A DNA stretch of 64,000 nucleotides from Lachnospiraceae bacterium (lineage in GTDB: Bacteria; Bacillota; Clostridia; Lachnospirales; Lachnospiraceae). The DNA is taken from positions 17,359 to 81,358 of the forward strand of contig JAHZFJ010000007.1 of the NCBI GenBank assembly GCA_019421365.1, in the 5' to 3' direction. A model generated the notes under the pieces. It saw only the letters and a list, made by a program, of their open reading frames with translations, searched no databases and had not been told where the DNA came from. A program made the position numbers and the translations under genes. This document shows positions 61,401 through 64,000 of this stretch, piece by piece; the stretch's first letter is position 1, and every line of letters starts with the position of its first letter.

Positions 61401-62860
61401 AACTTGTATGGACACCAGAAACAATTAAAAACAATGACGTATATACCTATACAATATCAGGTACATTAGATTATGAAGGATCTGACCGAAATGTAAAGAA
61501 TAGTATCAGTTATCCTATTACAATTGATACCGAGAATCCAATACTTAAGAATCTCAAGATCGTTAAAGAAGATGGTAAGGTATTTGCAACATTTGATGCA
61601 ACGGATAATCAATATGTAGCCTATGCAGGATTATATGATTTAACAGGTGATTCAATCACTGTGACGGATCCTGTTGATGGAGAATATGCGGTAGGAGATT
61701 TGGTAAATGAGCCTACGAAAGCAGCAACGACAGCAATGAAGTTAGAACTAACAGATTATTTTTCAGCAACTAAGGATAATTTCGTTATTCGCCTTTGTGA
61801 TTATGCAGGTAATGAAAAAGCATTTACATGTACACAAGCAGGTACAGTACTCGGTTCTAGTAGTGGTGGTTCAGAAGGTGGTGGAACAACTCCAGGAGTA
61901 CCAGATCCAAAACCAGGTAATGACTTAGACAAAGGAACAATTGAAATTGAAACAAAGTCTGAGGTTACGGAAATTAAACCAGCTGACATGAAAGATGCAC
62001 TTGAGAATAAGGATATTTCAGCAATTACTGTAGTTGTTACACAAAAAGAAGCTAGTAATATAATTAAGTTGACAAAAGAAACGTTAGATGCAATTGCAAC
62101 AGCTAATAAAGATCTAATAATTATAATCAAAGATGTAAATGGTAAGGTAGTTGGAACTTGGACGTTCAAGGCATCAGAAGTAAAGAATGTAGAAGGATTA
62201 TATGATGATATTATATTGAACATTCAATCTACAACTGTAGCAGAAGCGAAACAAGCAGATCCTACGATTAGTAAAATCTTTGGTGATGCTAGCGTGAAGG
62301 GAATCTATGTAAATCTAGGCCAAAAACAAGCGCTTGTTGCAGAAGGTAAATTGTCTGTTTCCTTCGCTGGTGTAGAAGGTATCAGTAAAGGTAGTCGTGT
62401 ATATATCTATCGTGTGAACGAGAAAACAGGAAAATTAGAAACAATTGTAGGTGGCTACTCACAGTATGTTGATAGTGATGGTATGGTATCATTCCCTGTA
62501 TTAGATGGTGGAAAATACGTAATACTTACAGCAAAAGCAGGTTCAAAACAAATCACATCTCTACAGAGTCAAATTACTGTAAAACCTAAGAATAAGACAG
62601 TAAAAAAGGGAAAATCTACTTCAGTTGTTGTTGATCTTCCAGCTTGCTTACAAGTTGTAACAAAACTTACTGATAAAACAACTTCAGAAGGTGTAGGAGC
62701 AGTAACAATCACTTATAAAACATCAAATAAGGAAGTTGTAACAGTTAATAAGAATGGAACAATTACAGCTAAGAAAAAGGGAACAGCAACAGTGACAGCA
62801 ACAATCACATTATATAACGGAAAGAAAAATACCGTTAAGATGAAGATTACTGTTAAATAA
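58499..62860 (+). CDS. Secreted subtilisin-family (S8) serine protease, multidomain
   Basis: The 1453-residue protein has a signal peptide (RKRWLAVAIATTLMFTSIVP), an inhibitor-type propeptide (about 60-185), and the catalytic triad: Asp near 208 (ILDTGLDTAHEA), His near 285 (DHGTHVAGTVAG), Ser609 (SGTSMAAPHIAGT). A PA domain is inserted at about 450-560 (VDVAGKIAVINRGSISFNDK). Fn3-like domains follow (about 650-1110), then a Gly/Ser/Pro linker, an adhesion-type domain and a C-terminal Ig-like Big_2 domain (about 1375-1453, TSNKEVVTVNKNGTITAKKK) that may bind the cell wall. It resembles cell-envelope proteases of the lactocepin/C5a-peptidase type. Confidence 0.93.
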   Translation: MRKRWLAVAIATTLMFTSIVPSQYLHAALDPNYAKSELEVSSGTKEKQTLSNNLVEDSLYQEDEEVTIIVELEDHSLLDRYGNGSSTYQTRSYYADAKSYLDSDEAQLTSEEMIQTQNQVATSIKSMDKTRTSASEVLYHYTTVMNGFAMNVKYGQLEDIKKMPGVKTAYVARTYEIEPDMTTSNGMIESEVAHALDYNGEGMVVAILDTGLDTAHEAFAVEGLSAEGLASAKITEEVVTNAKATDNVADGQYISAKVPFAYDYADKDNEVTPSVEAVEVYSNDHGTHVAGTVAGNSTTIQGVAPQAQLVIMKVFSDAGKGASTEDILAGLEDAVKLHVDTINMSLGSASGYSVGEEEGVQEVYDRIVAAGINLAVSAGNNYSATYNNEAGGAFTSNPDTSVVGSPSTYTASTSVASCINTHYYAHYFKLSEQVFGYSETAVGSQPTLAGLDTNTTGDGTIYDYVVVPNVGDVADYEGVDVAGKIAVINRGSISFNDKVVYAASGGAIAVVVANNVDGTINMAIEDYTIPAVSVTKVQGDELKNADDKTITICSDMGHFASDDAKKMSDFSSPGVTPDLKLKPEITAPGENIYSSLPFNNSYGSMSGTSMAAPHIAGTFALVKQYITEESLASIGGGSAELANQLLMSTAAPLKDENGVYYSPRKQGSGLVNIGNAVTTPAYLYVDDQSINYRPKLDLKDSVTGEYEADFIVQSATGAAITYKLDAATLTETADEYGYILEQSQDISNMVAIEYTVDGVPSDTVTVEAGSSATVHVKITLLDDAKSYLDNTFENGEFVDGFIFLTSDEGNEGLSLPFMGYYGDWAKAPIMDNSTIYDNYLYGTGDNELYQQSVGYLLADGGSHLLGVNPYDDMAYYLLGNGYSAHSYPRYYKYYMLQLDPNKIAISPNGDGYNDDLYGMQFSLLRNARTITSNVTDSSQKIVYENGWGFETKTTYYSGISAMNPSFDKLVWTPETIKNNDVYTYTISGTLDYEGSDRNVKNSISYPITIDTENPILKNLKIVKEDGKVFATFDATDNQYVAYAGLYDLTGDSITVTDPVDGEYAVGDLVNEPTKAATTAMKLELTDYFSATKDNFVIRLCDYAGNEKAFTCTQAGTVLGSSSGGSEGGGTTPGVPDPKPGNDLDKGTIEIETKSEVTEIKPADMKDALENKDISAITVVVTQKEASNIIKLTKETLDAIATANKDLIIIIKDVNGKVVGTWTFKASEVKNVEGLYDDIILNIQSTTVAEAKQADPTISKIFGDASVKGIYVNLGQKQALVAEGKLSVSFAGVEGISKGSRVYIYRVNEKTGKLETIVGGYSQYVDSDGMVSFPVLDGGKYVILTAKAGSKQITSLQSQITVKPKNKTVKKGKSTSVVVDLPACLQVVTKLTDKTTSEGVGAVTITYKTSNKEVVTVNKNGTITAKKKGTATVTATITLYNGKKNTVKMKITVK

Positions 62861-62871
62861 GTTGGCTTTAT

Positions 62872-62917
62872 AAAGGAAGGTTACTGCATCATAATGTGGT
62901 AGTCTTCCTTCCTTTTT
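62872..62917 (+). terminator. Terminator of the S8 protease
   Basis: AAAGGAAGG (62872-62880) pairs with CCTTCCTTT within 62906-62916, with TTACT/AGT inner pairs and a T-run. Confidence 0.75.
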
Positions 62918-63044
62918 GATGATACTTTGAGAGTATCTTTTTGTTCCTAAATTATATATAGAGAACTTAAACTTCGCACATAAAAAACTTCAATTACCTA
63001 CTTGCCGAAATCTTCAAGTGAGAAGTTTGAGTAGGGAATAAAAA

Positions 63045-63073
63045 TTGACAGATATCTATGTATAGGATATAAT
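63045..63073 (+). promoter_or_regulatory. Consensus promoter with operator of the ArsR gene
   Basis: TTGACA (63045-63050), 17 nt, TATAAT (63068-63073). Between the boxes ATATC TAT GT ATA G GATAT (63052-63070) is an imperfect palindrome, well placed for autorepression by the ArsR protein. Confidence 0.7.
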
Positions 63074-63114
63074 ACCACACAGAATATAGCAATGTAGTAG
63101 GGGAAGGGAATGCG

Positions 63115-63414
63115 ATGGATTATGCGTTAATTTGTAAAGCATTTGCGGATAGTAATCGATTGCAGATAATTGAATTACTATCAGAAGGAGAAAAGTGTGG
63201 CTGTAGAATATTAGACAGATTTAATATTACTCAACCAACATTATCTCACCATATGCGTATACTGTGCGAAAGTTCTTTGGTTAATATAAGAAAGGACGGA
63301 AAGTGGTGTTATTATTCTCTAAATGCTGATACACTAGAGAAATTTAAGGAGTATGTGACGGATATATATACTAGGAATCAAGAAAATGAAGACTCCCAGT
63401 GTGAGAAAATATAA
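63115..63414 (+). CDS. ArsR/SmtB family transcriptional regulator
   Basis: The 99-residue winged-helix protein has KAFADSNRLQIIELLSEGEK at the start and the recognition helix in TQPTLSHHMRILCESSLV, then the wing RKDGKWCYYSLN. Cysteines in EKCGCRIL lie before the recognition helix in the place of the ArsR metal motif (ELCVCDL type), so arsenite or a soft metal may be the signal. It is a single-gene unit with no effector gene beside it. The palindrome between its -35 and -10 boxes suggests autoregulation. Confidence 0.9.
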   Translation: MDYALICKAFADSNRLQIIELLSEGEKCGCRILDRFNITQPTLSHHMRILCESSLVNIRKDGKWCYYSLNADTLEKFKEYVTDIYTRNQENEDSQCEKI

Positions 63415-63445
63415 TTTTATGAGAGATATACATACTAAGTGAAAA

Positions 63446-63469
63446 AGATGGAAAACTCCATCTTTTTTT
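63446..63469 (+). terminator. Terminator of the ArsR gene
   Basis: AGATGGA (63446-63452) pairs with TCCATCT (63457-63463), followed by a run of T. Confidence 0.88.
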
Positions 63470-63549
63470 CATGTATAAGGGAAATCCATTGAATGAATAA
63501 TAATAATTAACAAGAAAAATAAGGATAAAAAATCAAGAAATAATTGTTA

Positions 63550-63578
63550 TTTACATCGAACAAATGTTCTGATATAAT
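63550..63578 (+). promoter_or_regulatory. dinB promoter with LexA/DinR box
   Basis: TTTACA (63550-63555), 17 nt, TATAAT (63573-63578). The sequence CGAACAAATGTTCT (63557-63570) sits in the spacer and matches the Gram-positive SOS consensus CGAACNNNNGTTYG in all but the last base. Confidence 0.8.
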
Positions 63579-63600
63579 ACAGATAAGAGGTGGAGTAAGA

Positions 63601-64000
63601 ATGGATAGAGTAATTTTTCATATTGATGTGAATTCTGCTTTTTTAAGTTGGGAAGCGGTATATCGATTGAAAATTCTGGGCGAGGAAACGGACTTAAGAG
63701 AAATTGCTTCTGTAGTTGGCGGAGATGAGAAGAAGAGGCATGGAATCGTGCTTGCAAAATCGATACCAGCTAAGAAGTATGGGATACAGACAGGAGAGTC
63801 TTTAGCAGAAGCAAGGAAGAAGTGTCCGAATCTTACAATCGTTCCTCCTCAACATGATTTGTATAAGCAATGTTCCGACTTGTTTATTCAGTTGTTACGT
63901 GAGTATACACCATGTGTAGAACAATATAGTATTGATGAAGCATATATGGATATGAGTGGAACACTTTCTTTGCATGGGTCACCAGTAGTAGTAGCCAACG
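63601..64000 (+). CDS. dinB: DNA polymerase IV (Y-family), 3' part outside window
   Basis: The first 133 codons are visible. The start MDRVIFHIDVNSAFLSWEAV holds the first catalytic Asp and the steric-gate region; VVGGDEKKRHGIVLAKSIPA and QYSIDEAYMDMSG (the Asp-Glu catalytic pair) follow. It performs error-prone bypass synthesis. AGAGGTGGAG lies 6 nt before the ATG. A LexA-type box within the promoter shows it is SOS controlled. Confidence 0.95.
   Translation, partial: MDRVIFHIDVNSAFLSWEAVYRLKILGEETDLREIASVVGGDEKKRHGIVLAKSIPAKKYGIQTGESLAEARKKCPNLTIVPPQHDLYKQCSDLFIQLLREYTPCVEQYSIDEAYMDMSGTLSLHGSPVVVAN

Noticed and set aside
1..64000. tRNA, rRNA, prophage and transposase genes
   Set aside because: Intergenic regions were read for cloverleaf ends, rRNA-like blocks and transposase motifs; none was found. 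A tRNAscan or Infernal run could overturn this.

Overview
The window reads as one contiguous stretch of chromosome from a low-GC, Gram-positive, spore-forming anaerobe of the Clostridia, most like Lachnospiraceae. The clues are AT-rich coding sequence with AAGGAGG-type ribosome binding sites, a GerW (YtfJ) sporulation protein beside its DUF2953 partner, a giant 2-hydroxyacyl-CoA dehydratase activator-type ATPase, a biotin/Na+ decarboxylase operon, FliK- and FlhB-like genes outside a flagellar operon, and conserved Firmicutes gene strings (yloU-yloV-recG, ylxM-ffh-rpsP-khpA-rimM-trmD, rplS-lepB-ylqF-rnhB-ylqG-ylqH-yraN). The genus assignment is inference from gene content only.

Layout. 0-12 kb: a truncated activator-type ATPase on the minus strand, a LysM protein with nonapeptide repeats, corA behind a structured leader with a possible leader ORF, a rhomboid-like membrane protein lacking the usual catalytic motif, pyruvate kinase, two unassigned proteins, DUF2953-gerW, rpmB, and a 45-residue minus-strand membrane protein. 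12-22 kb: Asp23-family gene, fakA-like gene, recG, a decayed secreted-protein gene, a 385-bp fold-back element, a CbxX/SpoVK-type AAA+ ATPase, TspO and a D,D-carboxypeptidase. 22-28 kb: a five-gene carboxyltransferase/Na+ pump operon with its own promoter. 28-33 kb: SRP and ribosome/tRNA maturation genes. 33-45 kb: regulators, fakB-like degV, map, rplS, lepB, ylqF, rnhB, fliK-like, flhB-like, yraN and a secreted metallophosphoesterase. 45-50 kb: a probable metal/redox envelope module (HMA-SafE-cupredoxin fusion, tiny membrane protein, DUF2318 lipoprotein) followed by a two-component system. 50-64 kb: pgeF, prs, a DUF512 radical-SAM-like gene, der-plsY-gpsA, SRAP, a 1453-residue subtilisin-family protease, an ArsR repressor and the start of dinB under a LexA/DinR-type box.

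The most unusual material is intergenic. Two diverged copies of a roughly 236-240 bp fold-back element (40481-40720 and 45486-45721) share nested stems, with a compensatory base-pair change between copies, and each sits just upstream of the ribosome binding site of an unrelated gene. A separate 385-bp imperfect inverted repeat (17928-18312) precedes the AAA+ gene. A perfect 27-bp-arm hairpin with a GC-rich, multi-hairpin tail follows the fakA-like gene. The corA leader pairs a 37-codon ORF with a 19-bp stem whose left arm overlaps the end of that ORF. No tRNA, rRNA, CRISPR array, prophage or transposase gene was recognised.
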